From contig JADZFK010000038.1 of the NCBI GenBank assembly GCA_020849945.1, positions 1-41,748 on the forward strand: a stretch of 41,748 nt of DNA, in the 5' to 3' direction. The notes beneath the pieces were generated by a model. That model had not been told where the DNA came from, ran no database searches, and saw only the letters and a program-made list of their open reading frames with translations. This DNA comes from Pirellulales bacterium. GTDB lineage: Bacteria > Planctomycetota > Planctomycetia > Pirellulales > Lacipirellulaceae. Below, piece after piece: positions 8,229-15,169 of the stretch; the first letter of the stretch is position 1, and the number at the start of each line of letters is the position of its first letter. Position numbers and translations under genes: made by a program.

Positions 8229-9587
8229 CTACTTTCCCGCGTACTTGTTTGCCGCCAGCCGTTTCTTGATCTCGGCTTTGATGCGGTCGAGAACCGATTG
8301 CTTGTCGGTATTTTCGAGGATTTGGGCGACAACGCGTTTGGGCCCCTGCTGGCCCCAACTCGCGCCGTGTTCGAAGTAGTATCGGGCGGCCTGGCCGACG
8401 ATGTACGACCCGTACCCGGCCGCGGCTCCTTGGGGCAAGGCCGTCAGGACTGTGCCCCATCCGCCTGTTACGGCTTTGAAGAAGGAAGAGGTGTAACTCA
8501 CGGCCACTTCGCTCAACATCACCCAGCCGGCCGCTTTGAGGATCGAAGTGATGAGCGAGCGGGCATTTGCGGTCGTGATTTCGATTCCGTACACCTGCCC
8601 CAACGTGACCACCATGACGGCATCGACCGCGGTGCCGCCAAGAACGTCGGCGACGGCGAGTGGGTTTGAAGCAACACCCAAGGCCTTCAGCACGGCAAAG
8701 CTCCAGATCGTGGCCGTCGCTTTTTCGTTACGCATCTGCACGCGCAGGGCGGCCATGCGATCGCTCTTGTCGGCGGCGTACATGGCGGCGTTCAACGCGA
8801 GCAGTGCTTTGCCTTCGGCTGTCAGCACTTCCAAAATACGTTCTCGTAGTGCGGCTACGTCGGGCTGCGGCTTGCGCCATTCCTGCCGCGTGGCACCATC
8901 GGCCGATTCGATGAAATACTCGACTTGCCGTGGGTCGGCCTTCGCCGTTATCACGTTTGCGGGTTCGACAACACCGGCCAGCCGCGAGCCGCGAAACACC
9001 GAGAGGAGTTCCTCCAATTCCTGGGGCGGGTACAGGTCTGCTTTGTTGAGAATAAGAAGTATGGGTTTGTGCGTGGAGGAAAGTTCAACGAGTGCCGAGT
9101 ACTCGACCTCGTTCAGGTCGGAATCGACGACGAACAGCACGAGGTCGGCGCGCGAGGCCGCTTCGTGGGCGATGGCCGTCCGCTGAGCGCCATCGACTTC
9201 GTTGAGGCCCGGGGTATCGATGAGCACAACCTGCGACTTGGCCAGCCCGGGCACGCAGTAGCCGGCCCCCTGCCAGTTGACATCCCACACGTCGCGCGTC
9301 CAACCGCCTCGCACGTTCACTTCGGCTACCGACTGCCCGACCAAGGCGTTGATCAGCGCGCTCTTGCCGGTGCTGATCTCGCCAAAGACGACGATTTCGA
9401 CCCTGCCTGCCGCGAGCTTTTCAGACATGGCGTGGAGTTGATCCAGTTCGTGCCGAAGCGCTTCGCGTTCCTCGGTGCCGCACGACCTGAACTGTTCGAT
9501 CGATGCGCGCACCGAACGCATCGCCGCTTCGTAATCGGCATCGAGCGCAGTGCTGGGTGTCGTTTCGTGTGTTCGAGGCTTGGTCAT
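8229..9587 (-). CDS. Era/TrmE-type GTPase with C-terminal DUF697-like region
   Basis: A 452-residue protein. The GTPase domain has P-loop GEISTGKS (69-76), DTPG (124-127) and NKAD (181-184), preceded by a helical segment RHELDQLHAMSEKLAAGRVE. The C-terminal half (about 270-430) is alanine/glycine-rich with hydrophobic helices (NPLAVADVLGGTAVDAVMVV, GYGSYIVGQAARYYFEHGA), as in DUF697/YcjF-like proteins that associate with membranes. ATG at 9587 begins the conserved part; upstream codons are open to 9704 but look non-coding. It is a paralogue of the GTPase at 10484-12037 with the same architecture but no N-terminal membrane segments. Members of this class are poorly characterised; a role in membrane or envelope stress is only inference. 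Confidence 0.85.
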   Translation of the reverse strand: MTKPRTHETTPSTALDADYEAAMRSVRASIEQFRSCGTEEREALRHELDQLHAMSEKLAAGRVEIVVFGEISTGKSALINALVGQSVAEVNVRGGWTRDVWDVNWQGAGYCVPGLAKSQVVLIDTPGLNEVDGAQRTAIAHEAASRADLVLFVVDSDLNEVEYSALVELSSTHKPILLILNKADLYPPQELEELLSVFRGSRLAGVVEPANVITAKADPRQVEYFIESADGATRQEWRKPQPDVAALRERILEVLTAEGKALLALNAAMYAADKSDRMAALRVQMRNEKATATIWSFAVLKALGVASNPLAVADVLGGTAVDAVMVVTLGQVYGIEITTANARSLITSILKAAGWVMLSEVAVSYTSSFFKAVTGGWGTVLTALPQGAAAGYGSYIVGQAARYYFEHGASWGQQGPKRVVAQILENTDKQSVLDRIKAEIKKRLAANKYAGK

Positions 9588-9816
9588 GGTGCTGTGAGGA
9601 TGGTTGTCACTCCCTGCTCCTCTGCGTAAACTCGGAGTGAAGTGGGATGGAGTTGGAGGCTCGTTCAAAGCCCGTTCGTGAATGACCGCAATGTTGGTCG
9701 CCAAATGATATGAAGTAGCTGCTACCTGGGAATAATTTGGGAATCGCTCGTATAGCTCCCGCTAGCTCAAGCGAGGGAGTTTGCCTTGGCCTCGTCGCTC
9801 AATTGGGGAAAAAGTT

Positions 9817-10252
9817 ATGATTCCCGAGTTCACTAACTCCGGAGTTCTCCCCGCGGGAATCCATCGAGCTTCGCTGCGAGAGTTTCAAGATCGTTTTGCT
9901 CAGTTTGATCGTTCGGACCGGCGGATTCGCCTCTTTGAAGGTCTGAAAAAACTCATAGCTGACGCGAAACTGTCTTCCATCGTTCGGAGGGTACTCGTTG
10001 CGGGTTGTGTATGTAACCGCGAAGGCCGAACCAAATGACTTCAACTGTATTCTCGTTCTGGAGGATTCAATAATTTCAAGACGTCTCTCCGCCTTAGAGT
10101 ATTATTTAGTATCGCGCCGATCGGCCCGGCGTCTTTATGGCGGCGATATCGTACCCGTGTTGCCAGATTCCGTACGATGTTCTGAATACGTCGAGTTCTT
10201 CCAGACCAATCGCGAAGGAGAACGAGTCGGCATGGTGGAGATTGATCTATGA
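9817..10252 (+). pseudogene. DUF6932-like protein gene with a +1 frameshift
   Basis: Frame one from ATG 9817 (after GGGGAAAAAGTT) gives MIPEFTNSGVLPAGIHRASL and a region ending RRVLVAG. The family then continues in the next frame as VYVTAKAEPNDFNCILVLED through VEFFQTNREGERVGMVEIDL to a stop at 10252. Removing one T from GGGTTGTG at about 10000-10004 joins the two into one protein of about 144 residues with the DUF6932 hallmarks: start MIPEF...LPPGIH, a middle VT.K..PNDF resembling a nucleotidyltransferase core, and an end FFQ..R.G...G.V.IDL. It is either a disabled gene or a sequencing error. The stop overlaps the next gene (ATGA). Its DNA is more A/T-rich than its neighbours and it runs opposite to the flanking GTPases, suggesting acquisition. 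Function is unknown. Confidence 0.8.
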
Positions 10253-10449
10253 ATACCGAAATGAAGCAAGTTCTCATCACCATGACACAAATTGAACATG
10301 TGATTCAAGCACTTGAAGATTTGAAGGTTAGGGTGTTGCCATTGAATCCCCAGTTGTTTGCTGTGATGGCGGAAGCACCTCTTGAAGATTTGGCGAGGCT
10401 TCGGGATGAACTACATGAGTTTGTATCAGAGCACGCGGCAACCGCATAG
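10249..10449 (+). CDS. small partner protein of the DUF6932-like gene
   Basis: A 66-residue acidic, probably all-helical protein (MNTEMKQVLITMTQIEHVIQ, then LEDLKVRVLPLNPQLFAVMA, ending LRDELHEFVSEHAATA). Its ATG overlaps the stop of the preceding gene by four bases (ATGA), so the two are translationally coupled. DUF6932-type genes are often paired with a short downstream gene of this size, from general familiarity. If the upstream gene is truly frameshifted, ribosomes would stop about 200 bp early and coupling would be lost. No domain is recognised; a toxin-antitoxin-like or nucleotidyltransferase-partner role is speculation. Confidence 0.65.
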   Translation: MNTEMKQVLITMTQIEHVIQALEDLKVRVLPLNPQLFAVMAEAPLEDLARLRDELHEFVSEHAATA

Positions 10450-10483
10450 GATTCATCTCCAACCTACACTGGAAAAATGCTGC

Positions 10484-12037
10484 CTAACGCTCCCTGTTCC
10501 GTCCCATTTGAATCAGTTTCTTTAATTGGTCGGGCTTTGTTACTTCTTCCCATTCGCGGCGAGCGAGTTCGGCTAGGCCGCCGGGGGGCGGTTGCATTTC
10601 GTTGCGGAAGTAGGCGCGGAAGACGCGGCCGATCCAGCGGGCGACCAGGGCTTGCACCAAACCTTGCACGGCGCCGCCGGCAATCGTGCCGACACCGGGC
10701 ACGGTTTTCAGCAGCGAGCCAAGAGCGGCCCCCAAGGCCGGGGCGGCGGCCGAGGCACCGACCATCGCCACCAGGTTCTTTCCCAACTGCCCCAACAACT
10801 CCACGATCGTGTCGGTATCGATCTTTTGGCCATAGACGCTGGCCAGGTCGAGCACCATCTTCACGACGATCGCGCTGCCGCCGGCCAGGTCGAGCAGCGG
10901 GAAGGGATTGATCGCGGCCGCTCCGCCGGCCGCCCACATGTACTTTTCGATGATCGCATCCGCCTGCCGGTCGAGCGAGGCCAGCACACGGTTCTTGGCA
11001 TCATCCACCAGCCCACGCGATTGCATCAGTAGATTCGCGAGCAGCAGTTGGCTACCCTCACGATCGACAACCGCCAACATCCGCTCGGCCAGCGGTTCGA
11101 TGTCTGGTTCAACCGCGACGTTTTCAAGTTGTTCATTACCATCGGGAAGGACGTGCATTCGTTGGCGCGTGGCGGGGTGGCTGCGAACCGCCACGACATC
11201 GGCGGGTTGAACGACGGGCCGCACTTGCTCGACAATTTGCCGCAGCAGTTCGTCGCGTTGCGGCGAGTCGTACCAATCTTCCTTGTTGAGGCACACGACC
11301 ACTCGCTTTTCCATGGCCCCGAGTGTGTGGAGGAGTTCCGACTCGTAGGCCTTGAGCGGGCCATCGACGACGAAGAGCACGAGGTCGGCATTCTGGGCGG
11401 CCGCGGCCGAGTCGGCGGCGCGGGTTTCGCCCCGCACCTCGGCAAGGCCCGGCGTATCGACGAGCACAACCTGATCGGGTTCGGCCGCCACCCACGGTAC
11501 TTCGCCCCGGGTAGCGGTGGTTCCACCGACCACATTCGCGCGAAACACGTTGCGGCCCGCCAGCGCGTTGAGCAGCGACGACTTGCCGCTTGAAATCGTG
11601 CCGAAGGCGACGATCTCCAACGAGCGCGATTCGCGTTTCGATTCTAGCTCGGCGACCGCGGCGGCAATCTCGGTTTGAACTTCGGGGGTCACGCGGGTAC
11701 TGGCGGCGTACTCGAGGCCCTCGGCCAGGTTCGCACTCAACTCGCTATGCTGCTCCTCGACCGACATCTGACTTGGGCCTAGCCCGCGCCGGCTTCGGTC
11801 TGCCGCCACTTGCCGCGTATTGCGCCAGATGTTGAACAGAATCGAAAGCAACAGCCCACTTAGCAGCAAGCTGCCCACACCCACGATCGCCACGTAAAGA
11901 TAAGCCATCCACGGGCTGATTTGGTACGCATGGTGAAACTGCTCGACGATATTGGGCGGCAACACAACCAGCACGTAACCCACCACCGACAACAACACGA
12001 CAAGGAAGATTCCGGTGGTAGTACGCGACGGGGGCAT
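10484..12037 (-). CDS. membrane-anchored Era/TrmE-type GTPase with DUF697-like region
   Basis: A 517-residue protein. Two N-terminal transmembrane segments (about 8-27, GIFLVVLLSVVGYVLVVLPP, and 46-70) are followed by a linker with MSVEEQHSELSANLAEGLEY. The GTPase domain has P-loop GTISSGKS (146-153), DTPG (194-197) and NKED (251-254). The C-terminal part is hydrophobic and Gly/Ala-rich (AAINPFPLLDLAGGSAIVVK, GVGTIAGGAVQGLVQALVAR), matching DUF697/YcjF-like proteins. It is the larger paralogue of the gene at 8229. ATG at 12037 is chosen, but no ribosome site precedes it; instead TATAAT (minus strand, 12049-12044) lies seven bases upstream, which would make the mRNA leaderless. The two GTPases probably stood in tandem before the cassette at 9817-10449 was placed between them. 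Confidence 0.85.
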   Translation of the reverse strand: MPPSRTTTGIFLVVLLSVVGYVLVVLPPNIVEQFHHAYQISPWMAYLYVAIVGVGSLLLSGLLLSILFNIWRNTRQVAADRSRRGLGPSQMSVEEQHSELSANLAEGLEYAASTRVTPEVQTEIAAAVAELESKRESRSLEIVAFGTISSGKSSLLNALAGRNVFRANVVGGTTATRGEVPWVAAEPDQVVLVDTPGLAEVRGETRAADSAAAAQNADLVLFVVDGPLKAYESELLHTLGAMEKRVVVCLNKEDWYDSPQRDELLRQIVEQVRPVVQPADVVAVRSHPATRQRMHVLPDGNEQLENVAVEPDIEPLAERMLAVVDREGSQLLLANLLMQSRGLVDDAKNRVLASLDRQADAIIEKYMWAAGGAAAINPFPLLDLAGGSAIVVKMVLDLASVYGQKIDTDTIVELLGQLGKNLVAMVGASAAAPALGAALGSLLKTVPGVGTIAGGAVQGLVQALVARWIGRVFRAYFRNEMQPPPGGLAELARREWEEVTKPDQLKKLIQMGRNRER

Positions 12038-12120
12038 GGCAGTATTATAGAGGGCGCCCAAATGAGGAGAAGAGGAAACAAGAGTTCTGACCCTCAATTC
12101 TCAATCCTCGACTCACCCTG

Positions 12121-12145
12121 TTTAGCCGCGACGCGAAGCGGAGCG
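12121..12145. repeat. short interspersed repeat, copy 2
   Basis: The 25-bp word beginning TTTAGCCGCGACGCGAAGCG differs by one base from 554-578. It lies in the divergent gap between the GTPase and quinone reductase genes. A truncated, inverted relative ending GCGGCTAAAC may be present near 7735. Confidence 0.6.
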
Positions 12146-12188
12146 CGGCCCCCAATTCAAGCCAACCACCAAGCCGGGAAACACACAC

Positions 12189-13181
12189 ATGAAGGCTGCT
12201 TACATCAAGTCCACGGGCCCCCCCGAAAACATTACGGTTGGCGATTTGCCAACGCCACAGCCCACTGGTAGCCAAGTGCTTGTGAGCGTGAGAGCCGCGG
12301 CGCTCAACCCGGTTGATACGTATATCCGGGCCGGCGCGATACCGATGAACATTCCGTTGCCGTTCGTAGTGGGTTGCGACTTGGCCGGAACGGTCGAGCA
12401 AGTTGGGCGAGAGGAGAAACATCTGAAAGTGGGCGATCGCGTGTGGGGTTCCAACCAAGGCCTGTTGGGGCGGCAGGGTACGTTTGCCGAGTATGCGGCC
12501 GTGGATGCGTGTTGGCTGTACCCAACGCCCGCGCAGATTAGCGACGAAACCGCCGCGGCCTGTGCGCTCGTGGGCATCACCGCGCACTTGGGGCTGGTGC
12601 GAGATGCCAAGCTCAAGTCGGGTGAAACCCTGTTCGTCAACGGCGGCAGCGGCGGCGTGGGTTCGATGGTTGTGCAGATAGCGAAGGCGGTTGGAGCGCA
12701 GGTCATCACGACGGCCGGTAGCAAGGAGAAAGCGGCATTGTGCCGCGAGCTTGGGGCGGACCACGCAATCGAGTACAAGGCCGAGGACGTTGCCGCGCGG
12801 GTCCAAGAGATCGCCCCGAACGGTGTGGACGTGTGGTGGGAAACGCTGCGCGAGCCGAATTTCGAGGTTGCGGTACCGCTGCTCGCCCCGCGCGGCCGAT
12901 TCGTGCTGATGGCCGGGCGCGACGCGAGGCCCGCCTTCCCAGTCGGCCCGTTCTACGTGAAGGGCTGCCAGCTCTACGGCTTCGCGATGTTCAACGCGAC
13001 GCCCGAGGAGCAGCGGGCCGCGGCCGACGACATCAACCGTTGGCTCGTGGCCGGCAAACTGAAGCCGCGGATCGACCGCGTGTTGCCGCTCGAAGAGGCG
13101 GCCGCCGCCCATCGCCTGCAAGAAGAAAGCACGGTTGGCAAATCGGGCTTGTTGGCAGGCAAGATACTCATTCACCCTTAG
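12189..13181 (+). CDS. NADPH:quinone oxidoreductase, zeta-crystallin-like MDR family
   Basis: A 330-residue medium-chain dehydrogenase/reductase without zinc ligands. The N-terminal GroES-like fold starts MKAAYIKSTGPPENITVGDL, with VRAAALNPVDTYIRAG and FVVGCDLAGTVEQVG. The nucleotide-binding core is NGGSGGVGSMVVQIAKAVGA, followed by ADHAIEYKAEDV. The end HRLQEESTVGKSGLLAGKIL is typical of quinone reductases. It would reduce quinones or enones with NADPH in the cytoplasm. ATG at 12189 matches the family start; GGGAAA lies about ten bases upstream. It stands alone, divergent from the membrane GTPase. The exact substrate cannot be read from sequence. Confidence 0.88.
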   Translation: MKAAYIKSTGPPENITVGDLPTPQPTGSQVLVSVRAAALNPVDTYIRAGAIPMNIPLPFVVGCDLAGTVEQVGREEKHLKVGDRVWGSNQGLLGRQGTFAEYAAVDACWLYPTPAQISDETAAACALVGITAHLGLVRDAKLKSGETLFVNGGSGGVGSMVVQIAKAVGAQVITTAGSKEKAALCRELGADHAIEYKAEDVAARVQEIAPNGVDVWWETLREPNFEVAVPLLAPRGRFVLMAGRDARPAFPVGPFYVKGCQLYGFAMFNATPEEQRAAADDINRWLVAGKLKPRIDRVLPLEEAAAAHRLQEESTVGKSGLLAGKILIHP

Positions 13182-13510
13182 GATTCCAGCGAAGCACGAT
13201 GTCCTCATTCACCACGACGGCACGACGGGCACGACGGATGGAAGTAAGAAGGATAGGATAAGAGGAACGGCGGGATGCACCGGATCAAGCCGTTCATGGT
13301 CGAGCTGAAAGGGACCTTGCTGAAATCAGCGATCCGACCGGTTCCCTCTTACTATGTGAGTTCACTGTTTGGCGAATTCAAACTTCAAATGCGACAGACA
13401 ACATCGGATTGTAGTTACGATAAAGAGTGGGGAGATGATTGCACCGAAGGGGAAAGCCCTCGCTTTCTATGCTCGTTGAACAAGTTGAGAGTGACCGGGC
13501 AATGGATAGA

Positions 13511-13532
13511 CAGCCCCCGGCTTTGCCGGGGG
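13511..13532. repeat. solo REP hairpin with remnant central palindrome
   Basis: CAGCCCCCGGCTTTGCCGGG plus GG is the same REP as at 1481. It is followed by GCAGTGTTACGATGC, a degenerate copy of the central palindrome GCATTGTCGCAATGC found in the REP pair at 28448-28524, and then TGCGTGG...TAACCC as in that pair. The inverted right REP is missing; a foldback element begins in its place. Confidence 0.75.
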
Positions 13533-13560
13533 TTTGCCGCAGTGTTACGATGCGTGGATA

Positions 13561-13806
13561 GCTAACCCGGATTTCTCACCACGGAGCACACCGAGGTCAC
13601 GGAGAAGAAATGGTCATTGCAAATTGGTCATTTGTCATTGACCATTTCTTCTCCGTGGCACCGTGCCTCGTAAGTATATAGCCGAGCCGTCTCGGCTCGG
13701 CGAACTGGCATGGGTCCCTACACCCGGTCGTCCGGTCCAGAGGGCCGGGCTATAAAGAATCAACCCAGCCGCTCCGTGGTTTTGATTGTGAGAAATGCGG
13801 ATTAGC
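13561..13806. mobile_element. foldback (MITE-like) element A
   Basis: A 246-bp non-coding element. The left end GCTAACCCGGATTTCTCAC (13561-13579) matches the reverse complement of the right end GTGAGAAATGCGGATTAGC (13788-13806) at 17 of 19 bases. Inside both ends lies CACGGAG (left) or CTCCGTG (right). It contains a perfect 19-bp inverted repeat (13598-13616 with 13639-13657) and a hairpin CGAGCCG/CGGCTCG (13683-13699). Element B (31366-31641) shares its ends and internal borders. No transposase is encoded. Confidence 0.65.
13598..13657. repeat. perfect 19-bp inverted repeat inside element A
   Basis: CACGGAGAAGAAATGGTCA at 13598-13616 pairs perfectly with TGACCATTTCTTCTCCGTG at 13639-13657 across a 22-base loop that itself contains TTGGTCATTTGTCAT. 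On either strand it would form a long stable stem. Confidence 0.8.
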
Positions 13807-14003
13807 GAGGGAATGTGTGCTTTTTTCCTTCCCTCGCTGACTCTTCGGGCTGGTATCCAATACACTCGTCCAATTTGAATAAATGATCGGTCCATTTTCG
13901 GCTGCCTAGGCAGTAGGCATCGTGGGGTCGATACGGTAAGATGGGGTTTCGTCACACAGCGAGATGATTACCCTCCCACCACCTCTTTCCTCGGGATTGG
14001 AAC

Positions 14004-14312
14004 ATGGCCGCCAAAATAGTTCGTCGCAAGGAAAAACGGGCTGAAGCAGAAGCTGCGGAACGAAAGGCGAAAGCCGCGCCCAAGAAGGTGGCGACGAAGA
14101 AAGCACCTGCCAAGCGCAAGAGCCGTTCGAAGAGCGCCAAAGAAGTTCGAATGAAAGCATTTTGGGGCGTATTCAATCAATCGCTTAAGCGGGTTGCCCT
14201 GTACGAATACAGCGAGAAGAAGGAAGCCGACAAGAAGGCCAAGGAACTCACGGCTTCGGGCAAGAGTCCTCACTTTGTTCAGCCTGTTAAGGAAGCTGTG
14301 CAAGAAGGATAG
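14004..14312 (+). CDS. small basic protein with Lys/Ala-rich tail, planctomycete type
   Basis: A 102-residue protein. Residues 1-50 are a low-complexity basic tail (AERKAKAAPKKVATKKAPAK), like histone H1-type or other nucleic-acid-binding tails. The rest, MKAFWGVFNQSLKRVALYEY followed by KEADKKAKELTASGK and HFVQPVKEAV, is a compact domain that I associate with small planctomycete proteins of unknown function. ATG at 14004 follows GGGATTGG. The stop is at 14310. It has no operon partner. The basic tail suggests DNA or RNA binding; that is inference. Confidence 0.8.
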   Translation: MAAKIVRRKEKRAEAEAAERKAKAAPKKVATKKAPAKRKSRSKSAKEVRMKAFWGVFNQSLKRVALYEYSEKKEADKKAKELTASGKSPHFVQPVKEAVQEG

Positions 14313-14419
14313 GCGAACAAGGGCAAGGCCCGTCGTAGTATCTCCGGTTTAATTGCCTGGGCGACTGTTTTCGACCCGACACGGGTCGGCTATTTATTTT
14401 TCGATCCGAGCCGTGGCGG

Positions 14420-14797
14420 CTATTCCGGTTCCAGCACGGCGGCAACGGCGGCTCGAGATTCGGGTTTCTCAAATTCGAGCTTGCCGAAACCGCGGACGGC
14501 ACCGATTGCTATTGCTGCTTCTTGATGCTCGGGATAATTCGTAACCAACATGACAGGCACATGGGCGGTGGTCGGGTCGGCTTTCATGGCACGAATTACT
14601 TCGATGCCGTCGGAGTAGTCGATATCAAGTTTACGGTTGACGAGCACCAAATCCACCCGGCTGCCATTGAGTAGGTCAAACGCAGCGGCGGCATCATCGG
14701 CTCGCAGCACTTCGCAGTCGAAATGCTGTGTCAAGAAAGCTCGAATGGCCAAGTGATCGGGAACGCAATTTCCGACATCAAGAACACGAGAGGACAT
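14420..14797 (-). CDS. pseudo-receiver (response-regulator-like) protein lacking the phospho-Asp
   Basis: A 125-residue single-domain protein with the receiver fold order: strand 1 RVLDVGNCVPDHLAI, strand 3 VDLVLVNRKLDIDYSDG, strand 4 VPVMLVTNYPEHQEAA, and AVRGFGKLEF in place of the usual KP loop. The position of the phosphoacceptor aspartate is Asn (LVNRK), and the acidic pair after strand 1 is replaced by GNC. It therefore probably cannot be phosphorylated in the usual way and may signal by binding. ATG at 14797 starts exactly at the fold. It lies near, but outside, the chemosensory operon and on the same strand. Homologous pseudo-receivers seem to be frequent in planctomycetes. Confidence 0.75.
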   Translation of the reverse strand: MSSRVLDVGNCVPDHLAIRAFLTQHFDCEVLRADDAAAAFDLLNGSRVDLVLVNRKLDIDYSDGIEVIRAMKADPTTAHVPVMLVTNYPEHQEAAIAIGAVRGFGKLEFEKPESRAAVAAVLEPE

Positions 14798-15169
14798 CGT
14801 TGGAAATCCTGGGATAGCGACGTAGTTTTCACCACCCAGCCAGGGAGGGGCGAGGTTGCTCGCAATTTGCCGAGGCGAGTGTGGGGGTGCCACGGTTCGA
14901 CTTCCTCATTCTACCAACCTTTTGAAAACCGCCGCCAAGTCGTTTTACAACAGGTAGATGAGCATCTGAATAATGACGGAAAAAGACAGAGAACCTATTG
15001 TTTACCGGTTGCGTAGAACAGAGGTAGAAGGAAGTTTCGACTCGCTATTTGCCGCTGGTGGACCAGGCTGGTAGGATACATACAGTTGGGTCGGTTGCCT
15101 TTTGCCGGTTGGTCTACCGTACTTGGAAGCGGTCAACCGCCGTCCTTTTTTGCCTGTACGAGAAGTAGC
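14798..15169. other. divergent intergenic region before the M50 protease gene
   Basis: This 372-bp gap lies between divergent genes. The protease frame is open from TTG 15086, but the residues encoded before 15170 do not look like protein. No hairpin or repeat was seen. Confidence 0.4.

Larger units (their letters stand above)
13182..14003. other. repeat-rich intergenic region
   Basis: This 820-bp gap holds a solo REP hairpin (13511-13532) and, directly after it, a foldback element (13561-13806). The part from 13182 to 13510 shows no clear feature; an open frame there runs into the REP and lacks any protein signature. The last 200 bp lead to the small basic protein gene. Confidence 0.5.

Noticed and set aside
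7764-8332. Minus-strand frames ahead of the first GTPase stop
   Set aside because: No recognisable protein; residues are rich in Arg and Gly as expected from antisense GC-rich DNA.
9817-10449. A classical toxin-antitoxin pair
   Set aside because: Size and overlap fit, but neither product matches a known toxin or antitoxin; left as a DUF6932-like pair of unknown function.
13275-13565. A 96-codon plus-strand frame
   Set aside because: It runs through the REP hairpin, has no recognised family and no ribosome site, and its later residues are simply the translated repeat.
13561-13806. Possible CRISPR array from the repeated CACGGAG words
   Set aside because: Spacing is irregular, the repeats are inverted and not tandem, and no cas gene is present.
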